Positions 1 through 13,667 of a stretch of 64,000 bases of DNA are shown piece after piece. Position numbers and translations under genes: made by a program. Source of the stretch: Polytrichum commune (lineage: Eukaryota; Streptophyta; Polytrichopsida; Polytrichales; Polytrichaceae); assembly GCA_950295325.1 (NCBI GenBank), contig OX485803.1:45957554-46021553 (forward strand). Direction: 5' to 3'. The number at the start of each line of letters is the position of its first letter. The first letter of the stretch is position 1. The notes beneath the pieces were generated by a model. It worked only from the letters and a program-made list of their open reading frames with translations. It made no database searches and had not been told where the DNA came from.

Positions 1-1256
1 AGCAATTGCAATGGGAGTTGGTTGGAGCTCATGTAATAAGTACCGTGTATATCTACTCATGAATTTTTTTTGATTAAATTTTGACCCATTTTGGTGATGC
101 TTTATGTAAAAAGTAGGATTTTCAACATGTAAAGTGTTTGCATGTGGTTGTTTAACTTTACAATGGAGTGAGCTCCATGTGTTCCTTCATGGCCAACTTC
201 ACCAAACCTTTGTCTTCAATAATGGAAGATTACTTCATTTACCTAGATTCACAACACCATACACAACATTAGGGTCATGAAACCAACCACGTTAGCATGC
301 ACCATGCAATGTCATGAGACCAAATGAACATGAATTCACATGAATTCTACTAAAAATCTAACTTTGGTTGAGAATTAATGTGGCCCACAAGGACTGTGTA
401 TTATTCTCATTATGGAAATTAGTGTGGCTTGTGGGAAAATACTGTGGCCCACAATAAGAGAACTATTTAGTGTATTATGTCAAATATCCCTACATGTTGC
501 ACTAAATGTCACCAAGTTTTGTCTCTAAATAATTACTTATATTGACAAATAGTATCATGTTGGCAATTAATAGACGTGACACTTTGAGACCTCTAGGCAT
601 GTAGGTTTTGCCCTTCACAAAATAGTGTACTTGACACTGAATACCATGAACGGTGTTCTGCGATCAACTGACACCTCAATATGGAAAATGAAAATGGGTA
701 AGCTTCTTTTGAAAGGATACTGTAGTCCCTGTAAAGGAGAGTATGATATTGAAATAATTTGCACAACAATCTTGAAAATTACAGAAATTAAATATAAAGC
801 ACAACTCTTAGTACTATTTTTTCCACTCAATGACCTTGAGGACCTTCAGTTTGTGCATTAAAATGATAATAATAAGAGCTCCAAAAATCACCTAGAAAAT
901 GGTTATGGGCACACGGTTTGGATCCTCCAACCATTTGCACTAAGTGCATGTTTCATACCCTACAGGAAGTGGAAGCAAGGACAAAAGTGTTTGAATAACA
1001 ACAGTCTGCCTTAATTCATGAAATCATTCCAGAAGTTAATTTTACTTTGTGAGTAATAATATGTGCACTTAGGTTGCATCTATACCCATACAAATAACTT
1101 TGAGTCACAATCACATCACAAAAACTCATAACTTTCTTTCTTCATCTATATAACAACTAGAGTGAAAAAAATTGTCACCACAGTAATTATTATTCAAAAC
1201 GAAGTGGAATGTTAATATTAGTGTGGGGCACTATACTAGTGTATTATTAGTGTAGC
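1..1256. other. AT-rich non-coding DNA
   Basis: No reading frame with recognisable protein content is seen on either strand. Short stretches repeat 'agtgtggcc/cacaa' themes (about 380-480 and 1200-1260), but I could not delimit an element. Longest frames are under 80 codons and overlap antisense, as expected by chance. Confidence 0.5.
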
Positions 1257-1579
1257 CACTAGTAGAAAAATATGCCCAAAAAAATCGCAGCCGAAATCGG
1301 CTGTAGTTCTTTTAACCAGTCTGATCTGCAATCGCTAACGACTACAAACTTTTCTTTTTCGTTTTGCGACTAAAATTTTAAAATGTTTGAACATGTAATA
1401 TATTTCTGGAAAGGTATTTTCATGACCTTTCCAACGGTATATTACATGCCCCAAAATTCCTAAAATTTCAGTCGCTAGACCAAAAAATCAAATCTGCAAT
1501 CATCTAGGGACTGCAAATCAGGCTGGTCAAAACAACCGATTTCGGCTGCAGTTCTGTTTGGCATAGTTTTCTACAAGTG
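1257..1579. mobile_element. CACTA-type foldback MITE with 3-bp target duplication
   Basis: The element starts CACTAGTAGAAAAATATG and ends, read on the other strand, CACTTGTAGAAAACTATG. These are imperfect terminal inverted repeats of the CACTA (En/Spm) class, whose hallmark ends resemble CACTACAAGAAAA. It is flanked on both sides by AGC (1254-1256 and 1580-1582), matching the 3-bp target duplication made by CACTA transposases. The inverted repeat continues inward: the CAGCCGAAATCGG block near 1290 pairs with one near 1540, and GCGACTAAAATTTTAAAATG near 1368 pairs with its complement near 1460. Almost the whole 323 bp can therefore fold into one hairpin around 1415-1425. It encodes no protein and would depend on a transposase elsewhere. 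Ends and target duplication are seen directly; the superfamily is inferred from them. Confidence 0.85.
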
Positions 1580-2981
1580 AGCAAAGAGAATAAAAACAAT
1601 AAACCACATTAGTATGTGCAATTAGGTTGTATTTGCAAATAGGTTGCCTCTTTGCCAAGCCAAATGTCCTTTGGGTCAAAGTCCGGTCAGAAAACTTATA
1701 ACTTTCTTTGTTCTTTTCGTATTGCGCACAAATCCGAATACTAACTTGTATTCAAAAAGAGGATGCATTTTGTTACTGTTACATGCTACAAAGAGTGTGG
1801 AATGTCGATACATTAGCGTGGGCTGACCTAATTGCATAATTGACATGAATTCACAAGGACGGCTAGTTGGACAATAACATAGTTAGAATGCGAATTGTAA
1901 AGGGGGGTCAACAAGGAGTTGCGAGAGAGAGAGAGAGAGAGAGTATGTGAAGTTTGACTATCAATACTAGGTGTTGTGGGCGATGCAATCCAAGCTCTTT
2001 TCGTAGTTCAAGATGTGATTTGCTCCAAACTAATAATAAGTGAAAGATGGACTGTTGTATCCTTCCCCGATCTAGGACCACCATTCACAAGCTCCGTTGG
2101 GGTGCTCACTACAGACTCCGGAGGATAGATTAGTATTGGCATGGGAGACAAAGCAGGCATCAATGACATTGTGGGTTGCAAGTACAGAAAGGGAGTCACT
2201 CAGACACCATGACGAATCACACCCGTGGATTCATAAACCATGATGAAGCAGAGACGTGGAGTTAGAAACCATGACCTGGGATTTCTGGAGCTTCACAGAT
2301 TTGGGCTCACTTGGTGCCACTTCAGAGACGAGATTGATGGCCCGTGACTGTTGAGATTCAAGCACTGCCATTGCTGTAAAGGCGGAGCCTGTCAAGTTCG
2401 TTTCACATTACGATTGAGGGACCAACGGAGGAAGTGAATGTGAGATGCGATGTACAGTCTAACCAGATTCCTACATGGCCATCGCATGGACAATGTTTCG
2501 TGTTCACTTCATCTAATTTCAAAATAGCACCTCTTGGAGGTAGGCCTGTACAGGAGTTTGGAAACTGGGAGACGATGGCACTCCAAAATCCCACATCAGC
2601 TGAATCATCTATTATATTTCAACTAGCGTGAAGACCCTGCACGAATGGAACTTCGTTGAAATTCACATTTGACTCCACAGCTGCGTGTATTGTTGACAAC
2701 CTGTTTGCAAGTTTTGGACATGTGACACACAAATACTTGCACGTAAAAAAAATGCATGTCAATTGACACACACAAAAAGAAATTGACATGTACTAAGAGT
2801 CCCAAAGAAAAAAGCACAAGTCAATTGACATGTTAAATTTTTTTACTAACACATACTGCTAGGGATGCGACATTGTGGTGACATTTAGCCGGAAATGTAG
2901 ATGCTAAATGAGATTCATTTTTGTTTTGGATTTGAAGTTGAACGTCAAATGAAATTTGTCAAACATACCCACTTCTGCACA
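1580..2981. other. Non-coding DNA with a GA microsatellite
   Basis: A (GA)n run occupies roughly 1923-1943. Otherwise I see only short overlapping frames (for example 2434-2631 plus and 2403-2594 minus) without recognisable motifs. No tRNA or transposon ends were identified. Confidence 0.4.
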
Positions 2982-3410
2982 CTACACTTGAGAGCCCCTA
3001 ACAACACTACAAGATCTTGTAACTGTTTTGGGACAGCCTTTGAACACTTCTTTTGGGCCCTGACATTTTAATGGGCACTGCTTGGGCAAGTGCATGCGGC
3101 AGTTGAAGCAAAGCCATAGTCCATCAAGTGTCAGGACCATGCATGAATAGGAAATCATTGAAATAGCAATTGGTTGGGGCCCAGTCACATATGACTTCAC
3201 AGTATAGTTGACAGCCCCTGACCACACTGCATGATTTTGTGAGTGTCTTGGGATGGCCTTTGAAGTTTTTTTTGGGCTGTTACTTTCACGGACACTGCTC
3301 TCGGCTCTTCCTTTGAGATGGTCATGGTCATGGCCTTTATTGGCGAGTGATTTAGCCTTCGTATGTTGATCGTCTGCCCTAGCAGATTTGGACTTCCGAG
3401 CCTCTACATA
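2982..3410 (-). pseudogene. Unrecognised open frame, possible exon relic with internal duplication
   Basis: The minus strand is open stop-to-stop for about 143 codons. The first part is basic and polar (ARKSKSARADDQHTKAKS near the upstream end). The rest is Cys/Pro rich (HLPKQCPLKCQGPKEVFKGC). There is no convincing ATG near its start, so if real it is an internal exon or a fragment. The DNA repeats itself at about 215-bp spacing: the stretch around 2990-3100 resembles that around 3200-3300 ('agcccct-ac-acact' to 'gcctttga'). I do not recognise a family, and it could be a chance frame in a decayed repeat. Confidence 0.22.
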
Positions 3411-6400
3411 TCAGGCCAGAAGTTCGAGGAGGAAAACTACAGAGCATGTTGATATTAATGGCTTCACTTGGACGAATGGGGTACAGAAGGCTTGAAAGTG
3501 AGCTCTAGCAAAGCTGGGATGATGGTGACTTCAAAATTGTGCAAATAGACTTCTGTATGTACGAAAATACTGGCGGAGTGGTAGATTCGGTCAAAATGAG
3601 TTCATGCATTTCAGAGGCAATAGCAGCCAAAAGCAAAGAGAAACTAAGATGGACGCACTGCAGTTGAATTCTGTGAGGAACTTCAATTCACAAGCAACTT
3701 CCATTCCTGAGAAACTTCAATTCAGGACTTCATGAGCATGCAAGAACTCTTCAATAGCCAAAGCAAGGAAATTTCATGTCCAAAGAATCCAAACTTTTAA
3801 TAAACAAGTGAAAATCAGATAGTTTGAGAAAAAAAGAGGGACCCATCACTTGCAATGACACAATGAGTAGTAAAGTGAAAGAGGGCAATGTTCATACATA
3901 TTCTTCCCGCCGTTGTTGGAGGTAATCGGACGATGAGTTTGAGGTGGGAAAGTTGGGTCCGGCCACATTCAACCGAATTTCATCGTAGATAGTATCACTT
4001 ATGGCATCTTGTTCACCTACTTCATGTCGGGACCCCACCCTACTTCATCTGGATGAAGAATTCAAACCTTTTCATACCATTTTGCATTGTCAAGTCAATG
4101 GTGTCATCGATGTTTTTGGGTTTACAAAATTGCAAGATTATTGTGGAGGCGCCAGTGAGTGCTAGTTGTGTTGAAGTTGGCGGTGGGATAGGAAACCTCT
4201 GAAATTTTGTGGCGATAGGTGGGATTCTTGACCCCCATGTTGGGGGTTGCCAGCTACTCGCGTTGGCCTGCCCCGCTAGCTTTGGCAATGGCCGGGCGCA
4301 TGTGACCCCCAACCACCAAGCTCACACAACAACTCGCCCCTTCGCCAAGCTAGGCTTGCCCCCCCGCCCCCCCCCCCAAAAAAAATTAAAAAAATTAAAA
4401 AATAAAATAAAATCTCATGTGCTAGATTGTCCCGCCCTAGCCATGATCCACCCTCCCCTTTGTAGGGCAATCGGTTTCAAGGCCTTTTTTCTTGATTTGG
4501 GTTTGGGCATCCAAATAGATGGCCAAACCCTAAACCCTAAACCCATCATCTATTTGACCAAATCAAGCAATTTCAGTTTTTTTCAAAAATCCCTCACACT
4601 TGAATTATAAGGTTGTTTAAATGAATTTTGGCGCACATAGTAGTAGGCATCACCTTTCACCAATAGATATCTTCCATCCACATAGATCGCACCTAGTGGG
4701 TCGCAGACCCCATCTAAATATTAGGTGGCAATACATTTTGGAATGCATAAGCATTTAAGGGTTAAAGGTGACTTATTCCGTCCAAGTACAATGGGTTTAA
4801 GGATTTGAATTGTGCTATAATGTTGATCCCAAACACTACTATTTTTTTATTTTGGTGTGATGTCTCCATTGTCATATGTGGGGTGTGGAGAAAGTTGGCC
4901 CTTCTTCATTATCTGCCTTCATTTGTTCCGTATTTTGAGTATCTATATTGTCTTCCTTCCATGTATTTTTGTTTGCCATAGTGGTGTTTGTCTTGCTAAA
5001 TTGGTGGCATTAGTAGTTGCTTCTAATCATGGTTGGCTATATATGAGGTTGCTTTGGAAAATGGAGTCCGGAGTGAGCTACTTTCTTGGGCTAAAGAGAC
5101 ATTTTTTTTTGTTTCATGTCAAAGTCGTCGCCATTGATGGTTGCTATTTCTTCTACTCTAGTGGTTTTCCTTGTTATGTGGTGTCTTTCAAATTTCTAGA
5201 TTTATTTGTATATTTTTGAAAATTTGTTAGTAGTGGGCTCAAACATCCTTTTGAAACTTGGATCGTAGGAAAACGCTGAAATTAGTGTTGTCTAGGAGAA
5301 ATAGGGGATTAGTGAACAAAATGATAGAATGTTTTTGAATATGGGCAAGAGATAGAGGGGGCTCTCATAAAGGGCAATAAATATGTATAAAATGGGGAGG
5401 ATTAGAATACCTTTTGTCAGCTTGGCTATGGACCATAAACATTAGTTGAAGGCTAAGTCTCTTGCCTCTCCTATATAGCTCTATAGGCCATAGTCAAGGC
5501 AGTCGCAGAAGACACACAAGTTTTTTTCATAGAGATATCAATTCCCTCTCGAGAAGAGAGTGTATCTTTTGTAATACTCAAATTACTAGTACCATCGTCC
5601 CAATGTAGTAATTAGGTGTGAAGCCCCTTCCATTTGTAATAACATCTTTGAGCAATATATGGCCGTGACCAATCATCATGTTAACTTCTACCATTATCTT
5701 TGTGTGAGTTGTGTAGTAATCGTCCCTCGGGAAGAAAGCACATTGAGTGAGTCAATTGTCTAAAGCACTACCATCATAGGTGAGAGCTCTAGAGCGGCGA
5801 GTCTTGGGGGATTAATGAGAGCTTTTGGGGAAGTATTGATCTTGTCTACTCGACTTGCATGTTGGCCACGAATCAAATCAAGTGAAATGCCGGAAGTCAA
5901 TGTTGAGAGATTGCCACTGTCATATTGGTCAAATACCATTGTCTAAGATACATTTTTGTGTGTGGAATTCTTGCATTCCAAATGAGAATATGTGGTGTGC
6001 AAGGATTCTTAGAGGTGGCAATTATTTTTGTTGTATTGTTCACGCCATTGGTTTAACTTTTGAAAGGAGTACTCAACGTGTATTTGACATTGTTAGTACA
6101 ATGGTCTAACTTCATCCATGGGTATGAAGCCTTTCTTATGGGGAGTTATTTTATGCAACTTGCATTTGAATGTGTATGACCATAATCTTCAGCGAAGTGC
6201 TTGAGTGAGGGAATAAAATTCTCCAGTGATGTTTGAGTTATGCTAAAGGTCTGATGAACTTGCTGGTATATGTGATTGAGTCTCAAGAGAAGGTTGACAG
6301 GTTTTGTCCAACATTTGCTTATTATTATAATTTGTGATTAAATGAAATGGGCGTGAAACCCTGAAATTAATTAGATGAATGGATTTTCTTGATAAAATTG

Positions 6401-9089
6401 ATTCTCGGAAAGAGAGCCGTTTGCACCACAAAGAATTAAGTGTTAAGACCATAGTCCTATTCAATCATAGTATAAAGACTTTGTGTTGCGATTAATGGTC
6501 AAATAACTGAATAATTGGCTAAAACAAAATTATTCATGAAATCTTTGTGTTCAATCATATTTAATAAAGTTTCATATTCAAATTTTAGAAGGAATAAAAG
6601 ACCATGATCAGATAACACATTGTAGATGAAGTGTGAAGGGCCTAAGTTGGTGCACGGTCATGGTTTTTTGGAATTGCAGAGAAGTGGCAAGTGAAGAGGA
6701 GGGATTGTCACTTGTGAGGACGAGGTTGTCCCATAACGAATGGGAGTGGCATTCAGAGCACCCATAAAATGGAGAGTCACGAAAGACCATCAACAAGTAA
6801 CACATATCCGAGACTTGACCATTCCACAATACATCTTAACCTTTGTGTGTTGATTCATTACATAGGCACACATATATACTCAAGTGACATGATCCCATTT
6901 ACTTAGATACTTTAGATTTAAAGACTAATGGTCAGATGAATTGGCCATTTTCTTTTGCAAATTATTTGAATAAGTTTATTTTAATTGATGAACTTACTAT
7001 TGCATAAAAAACATTTAATTTGTGAATCATAAAATGAACTTTAAAAATGATTAGAGCTAAAGGAGTATTCTAAAAGGAATATCATAAATTAATATGTGAA
7101 TCGTTGTAAATATTAATGAGCTTAATCAATGCATAAAGTGCAATTAATTCAAATTAGACTAAAGGACTAACGAACCATGGCATAGGCATGTATACCAATT
7201 TGTGATGGCCTATGGTTCTGAAAACATACAGGATGTTGTTCTTCAATCGGTTCAGATAAGGACAATCGTTTCATTGCCTCATTAAATCAAAGATAAATTA
7301 ATGAACGCAATGTGGGGTTTGTTCTACAATATTTCATGATCCACTAAATGATCAAATAATAAATGAGAGATTATTTTTCATAATAGGCTACCCTCGGCCT
7401 TGATTTTATGTGATTACTAGTTATTAAAAAACAAATTAATGAGCCGTGACTTCCTTCATTGCAATCCCAATGTTCTAGAGAGTCGTTACTACTGGACTAT
7501 GGCTGTAAAGGAGAGACTTTGCAATTGCATCAAGTGCATTGAATGATCCTAATAATCCATTCCTTAATCTCCTAAATCCCTAAAATCCATATGAAAGAGA
7601 ATTTCACCTAAAGTTGACGTTTTAACTCCACTTTGAAGTTGTTGTGACCTATCAATTAACCTAATAGTGACATTTAAAGTTCAATCTAACACTTATTTAG
7701 GTTTTTTCTGTGTATTTTTGTTCAATGAAATCCAATTCAAAAACCTATCTACATGTGATTGTTAGGATAACTCCTCATGTCATTGGGCTATTGGAGGCTG
7801 GATTAGACAATTATGGCCTAGCTCAACCAAGATTTTTCTTTGTGTGACAATTTTTTTGGGGCTACTTGTTGTGAGCTAAAGTGTGTGTCTCTTAGATTTT
7901 GAAGCCAAAGGTGAATTTATTATTACCTTTTCATCACAAATAAATTATGATTAAGGTTCAAAAATCTTGGTGAGATAATGAATTTAAGTATTTTTACTAA
8001 ACGCCTAATTGATCCAACCCAAACTTGGTTGCCGTGGAGTAAGCAACTTCAATTTTTTATATAGAATTTAGTTACTATAATGTAATCCAAGATGGTTTTA
8101 CGCCTAATATGATTCTTTATAAAGTCTAAATTATCCTTAAAAAAAAGAACGAGTAGAACATTTTCTGAGCTATATTATGGAAACATCTATAACTTTGTGT
8201 CAAATATTTTGAGATAAAATAAAATTTATTGGACAAGAAAATTTTAATATTTACATAATAATATGAAGATTGTGGCTACCTGTGATAAAGCTACAAAGTT
8301 GGCTACACTAAAATAGAATATATCTTGTAAAAACATTCATAACTTCTAGACAAAGTTCTACATCGCTAAGGCAATTTAATAAAGTTAAGTGGGCCTTCTA
8401 TTAGTCAACTTCGCTTGGTTCCACTCGTTTTATTGTTTTGGTGCATAATCACCTCAGATCCTCAGAATAATTAAAAACCACATTTTTATCTACCATTTGT
8501 TTTTGAACTTTAGCTTAATTAATTCCAACAAATTCACTAATGATTTTTTGATGCCCATTATTTTAAGATTTTACCCACTTAAGCCAATATTCATTCTAAA
8601 GTTCTCTAACTTACCAACTCATTTATTTTCTAACCTTTATTTGCCACAACGACAAGGTTAATTGATTAAGAAATCAATTAAACCCTTCATACCAATAAAT
8701 TCACACCCTTACAAATATAACAATCTTATTGACTACCACCACCATAATAGAAGCCCAACAATAAACAATGCAATTTGCTAATCTTGGTTGCATAGCCAAA
8801 ACATAAGTCCACAAAATCACCACTAAACGAGCCATTGTCAATTGCAAGAAGTCATCTACAAATACTAGACTGCATTAAATTTCAAACCCAAAGTCATGCA
8901 CAAAAACATATTCAAACCAACCACCACCACCACATAACTTGACTCTCTGAAGGACTCCAACAACAACATACTCACTATCCCACTAGCTATAGCTTGAGAA
9001 AGAATGGAAACCCAACAAAATACCTTCAAATGCCAAACTCCCATTTGTGACAATATCACGGGTCACAATCTCCCACCCCCTACATAGAT
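3411..9089. other. Long AT-rich intergenic tract
   Basis: Nearly 5.7 kb with no gene I can support. The longest frames (4857-5219 plus, 120 codons, hydrophobic by base composition; 4209-4610 plus, spanning a C/A homopolymer run at about 4360-4400) show no domain, conserved motif or splice structure. The stretch 6500-9000 is especially AT rich and stop-dense in all frames. Confidence 0.5.
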
Positions 9090-11360
9090 GCCCCTAGCTA
9101 GGAAAAAATTGATTCATCTTAGATAAAAGAAGACCCTAGATACCAACATTGCCAAACACTTCTCAAGATAATTCTACAAGCCTCAAGAGACTAGCAAGAG
9201 GTAAAACACCTAGCCTAGACAACATTCCAAATAAAATCATCAAGGCTTTATCATCGATGTTTCACAACCACTTTTTTCTCTTCTACCAATAGTATTACCC
9301 ACACAAAAATCCCGAACTATTGGAAATACAGCAAAATAATACTACTACACAAAAAAATGATCATTTCATACTCACAAACTACCGACCCATAGTTTTGGCC
9401 AACACCATATATAAACTATGCACCAACACACGAACCTCACTCCTCACAAGCTATGGACAAAACATAAAAGTTTACACGTTAATCAAGATGGCTTTAGACC
9501 ATACATAAACAACTCAATGCAAGTACATAAGATTATAGGGTCCTAGAAGATGCACGACTCATCAACAATAACATTTACCTCATGTACATAGACTCTCAAA
9601 ATGCTTTCGGCTCCATAGATCATGCGAGACTATTAGCAATAATGGAAGACTTAGGTTACCCTAAAGACACGGTAGAACTCATAGGCAACATAAACACAAA
9701 CTCCATTACCTTTCTCCATGCAGCCACTTTGGCGCCACCCCACCAATCCAAATTATTAGAGGAAGCATTCAAGGCGAGACTTTAAGCCCATACCTATTCA
9801 TCATCTTCCTAGACCCCCTCCAACGATGGCTCAAAAAGGACAATATTGGTGACCACTTCAACACATTTATTGTATTGTTCAATACTATCGCATGTGCCAA
9901 CAATCTAACCAACAATCACGGATAAAATCACTCACATACTACCCCAAATCAACAAACTCCAAATATTCTCTGCATGGGCATATTTGCACCTCAACCTAAT
10001 GAAATGTGCTATCACCGGATGCCTGAACAAATCCACACTCAACCTAGACACATTCAAAGCAAATCATCCAAACACACAACATCCTTTTCAAGAACAAGCC
10101 TTTGCCTACCCTAACCCAAAGTGAACCATTCACATACCTAGGCATTCATCTTGTACTATCATTGAAATGGAAAATACAAAAAGATATCACCATGGCCAAG
10201 GCAAAAAAAGCAGAGAAAATTACTAACTTTTTCACCGGCCTCCCTAAAACAAAAAATTCACATACTAAACATAGTCATAAAATCAAGTATAGCATATGCC
10301 TACTATGTTGTTCCCTTCTCTAAACCCACCATCAAAAAACTAGATGAGATTCTTAGTATACTAACCAAAGAATATGCAACATTCCCAAAAGTATAGCCAA
10401 CATACTAATCCACCTACCACTCGAAGACTTCGGCATCAACACCACATCTTTACTCTCAGACTATGTAAATTGCATAAGGAAAAAATTATACATGCCCTTA
10501 ATGACTGAGACCAATTAGGACAAGTTTACCAAAGCCTAACCATACACATTACCGTCAAACACAGTGGATCTCTCCTCCCACATCTAGAGTACCAGGCATG
10601 CTCACACTCATTTATAGCTAGAAGCTTGTACATGCTAGAAATATAATACAAAATTTACATCAACATTATTAAACGAGACTTCCATGTACACCAAACCCCA
10701 ATTGAAATAGCATGGAAAACCTCCACATATTACAATTTGCTCACACTAGAACAAAAAATGAACTCCAAAAAACACCATAACTAATTATACATGTATAGCA
10801 TTACAACCAAAACCCAACCACAAAAGCAATCATATCCCCTGAAGAGTTAAAAAACAAATACAAAGGTGTCCCATAACTCATCAAAGAAGATATTCAACAA
10901 GCAACCACAAAACTCGACACCACCTCAATATCCACACAACTGCAAACCAACAACACCAACACCCAAACCAATAGAATGCACATACAAACCATCATCCATT
11001 CCAAAACCTCAACAAGGAAATATGGATGGGGGGCACAAGCTATTAAAAAGAAAAATACCTATGCCAAAATGGAACACCCAACGACACCCCACCACGAGAT
11101 GGATAGATGAATCTCAACTACTACATCTAGATAATATAGCCTTCGACCACAACCTACTTCTGACAAATGTATTATTCAAAACACACATATTAACTCCTCC
11201 CTTGATGCATTCAAATTTTGTATCAAATTCTCACAATTTAAAGATCATAAATTCATAAGACTGCCAATCGACACTCCCAATCTAACATTATCCATATAAG
11301 AATGCAACCTAGATAAAGACATTGTCACCAACATACCTACCGTGAAGACCTCACGGAGGT
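9090..11360 (+). mobile_element. Decayed LINE retrotransposon, reverse-transcriptase portion
   Basis: Translating across frames gives a recognisable L1-type reverse transcriptase broken by many frameshifts and stops. In order I see GKTPSLDNIPNKIIK (about 9205-9250, the GxSPGxDGxP motif), NYRPIVLANTIYKLCT (about 9378-9425), a SQNAFGSIDHARLL stretch near 9590 (the YLDFxKAFDSVxH equivalent), QGETLSPYLFIIFLDPLQRW near 9770-9830, and further downstream stretches to about 11350 resembling the C-terminal part of such proteins. The sequence is rich in A and C on this strand. No endonuclease domain, 5' end or poly(A) tail was found, so it is truncated and internally decayed. No product is expected. 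The superfamily call rests on the ordered RT motifs. Confidence 0.75.
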
Positions 11361-12703
11361 TAATAAAAGAGGTAGCAATAACAACCCCAAACGGGGGGCA
11401 CCATCGGGTCCCTCACACATAAGGGCCCTCAAGGTGGCGGGGGGCAAAAACAACCCAGAACGGGCGGGAGAGTTCTAACTAACAAACATAATTGGAGGGG
11501 GGGTCAAAGTCGTCGCAACAGGAGGCCATAGGGGTTGAACCTTGCCAAAGGCCGGTGGGCGAGCCCCACTGGGAATGCCATGGAGCCAAAAAAAATGGGG
11601 GGAGGGGCTAGGGCGTTGTGAGCTTGCTGAGACTGGGGCGCCAACTCCATGGGCACTGCCAGTTGGGTCACCCACTAGGGCGAAGGGAAGGGAAGGGGGG
11701 GAGGGGGAGGGGGAGAGCCCGACCGTCGCAATGTCAGGTGGCCTCTCGGGCATTGCCTAGCGCTGATGGGAGTCCGTCCCCATGGTCGAGGTGAGCATTC
11801 AACAAACACATCCCGAAAACTAGAGGTGGGATAGCTTCCCAAGGGGCCTCCGGCGTCGTTAGTCGTATGCGTTGAGAAGATCAATGCTCTGTGGGTCAAA
11901 ATCAATGTCGACGTTTAAGCGAGCAACCCCAAAGTCGGATGCCCACCTGTAGACCCGAGCATTGCCCCCGTGGTAAGAACGTCATGAACACGGAAGTAGC
12001 GTAAGCAATCCTCTTTGGTGAAGGAAGTCATAGCCATTGTAAGGGTGTTGTGCTTCCAGGCAAAGGCCGAGTCACTCAAGAGCTTGTCAACCTCTAGAGC
12101 AATGCATTCCTCAAAAGCCGGTTTTGTGAAGCCAAAGTGGTGAAGTGTAAAACAGTATGGATTGAGTCCAAGCGCGGGGGTGGTGGTGTCTTTATATTTG
12201 TCGAGGGGGGAAGTGCGGGTGGGCTCCGGATACGCGAGTGTGATCCACTCTGCCCTTTGAGACACTGAGGCGACCTCTGAGAGAACCGGTTGGTCGGTGG
12301 CTGCCTGTTGATTGCTTTCGGTGGGATGTGATGGGCATGATGGCTCGCCACCTTGCCACCTTGGAGGTTTATGGGCAACATGATTGGAGAGTGGCAGGGA
12401 TGAGGATGGATTGTGTCCGGGCGGCGAATCCTATGTCGTTCTCTCACGTCCACCACAAGGCCGTGGCCCAAAGCAGCAACGTACATTGGGCCTGCTCTTG
12501 GGTTTTAAAGAGGTAAGAGGTTCCTCACTCAAGTCAGACTATGGTCTTTGTGGGTCAGGTGGTCTGGACAGATGAATCGTAAGGTCCTTTTGGTGTTTGG
12601 GGTCCTGGTTAAAGGTTGGTGTGTCATGCCCCGTTGGTCTTTGTGATTTATTAGAGCGGGTGTTGTTGAATTTGTTCCTTGTGTTGGTGTAAGGTTCTAG
12701 GGT
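11361..12703 (-). mobile_element. Minus-strand LINE fragment, 3' part downstream of the solo LTR
   Basis: The minus strand encodes a Pro/Thr/Gln-rich stretch (about 12700-12270) followed by an open 116-codon piece at 12265-11915 that contains GFTKPAFEECIALEVDK and a SFTKEDCLRYFRVHDVL segment. The opposite side of the solo LTR (13668 onward) carries the same kind of Pro/Thr/Gln-rich minus-strand coding. Because that LTR is flanked by a target duplication, the two sides were once contiguous, and I read this as the C-terminal region of the LINE described at 13668-15310. The family of the 116-codon piece is not recognised on its own. The region around 11475-11760 is a GC-rich low-complexity tract with frames open on both strands by composition only. 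Confidence 0.4.
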
Positions 12704-13667
12704 TGTTGCACACCTCTTCATGAGGAGTGCCCGAAACACCATGGGCACAAGGGAGACCTTGGAGTGACACCCGGGATTTGTGGAGCCGTTGGTGAGAGGG
12801 CCAAAGTGATCTTAGTGTGGGTGAGGGCCCCAGGCGTTGGGAACGCCTCTCACCCACGGAGACTAGGAGTCACAAGGGGAAGGCCATAATTTTTGCGTAG
12901 CTTATGCCGTGCAAATTCTAGAATGCTCAAGAACACCTTAATCAAAGGTGTGAGCAAGAAGATATGGCAATTTGAGTGGGGCGTTGTCCCGGTGTAGCAG
13001 TGTCCTGGGAGTGATTCCCGGGACTGCCAAGGTTTGAACAGGCATAACGTCCTTAATACTTGCCCGAATGGGGCATGTGACGAGTCCATCGGCATCTATA
13101 TGAAATGTAGATGAGGATAAAGTAGTTTTTTTGTTTGCATCAGGCATCATACAAGGAAGTTATGGTGTTCTAAAGCTGCTAGGGGCTTCCAGCCCCAACG
13201 GCTAAGGGAAAATGTCTACTTGGCCCCAATTCTTGGTAGAGAGACAAAAGGCTTCTTGACGGTGAGGTAGGGGCTCTGTCAAAAGTTCTAGAGGCTTATA
13301 TGGGTGAGGTGGTATGGCCAAAGCACCTGAGGCCGAACGGCACGGTCTCCATGGGCATTGGCCCAATGTAAGGGCATAGTTGCCTAGTATGGTTCGGGTT
13401 GTTGTAGTGTTGCTCCGGCAACGCGATGATCAACATAAGATTGGCCTTTCATGAAATGAAGTCCACATCTAAGAATTGATTACCGATTAAAGGGTGAGTC
13501 CCGAAAACAAAGTAGGAGAATTGGTTCCCCTCCTATGAACTATAAGGTCCGCGCTTTGGGGAGCTAACCATTTGCATGGCGGAATTCGAAGGGTTAGCAC
13601 TCGTGACCCTTGCTAGAATTGAACAAATGACCAAGTTAGTTAAGAGGAGCTAGCGAGGGTTGTAACA
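12704..13667 (+). mobile_element. Solo LTR of a gypsy-type retrotransposon
   Basis: A 964-bp sequence beginning TGTTGCACACC and ending TGTAACA is closely similar over its whole length to the LTR at 16425-17397. It is flanked by the same five bases AGGGT on both sides (12699-12703 and 13668-13672), a perfect 5-bp target-site duplication. No primer-binding site follows it and no polypurine tract precedes it, so this is a solo LTR left by recombination between two LTRs of one insertion. The flanking DNA on both sides looks like one minus-strand LINE that was interrupted by the insertion. The orientation given is that of the related 5' LTR. Confidence 0.88.

Noticed and set aside
4857-5219. 120-codon hydrophobic plus-strand frame
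   Set aside because: T-rich DNA gives Phe/Leu/Val codons; no signal, homology motif or splice context.
11475-11905. Overlapping frames on both strands in a G/C-rich tract
   Set aside because: Low-complexity GGGGAGGG-type sequence; no motif and open by composition.
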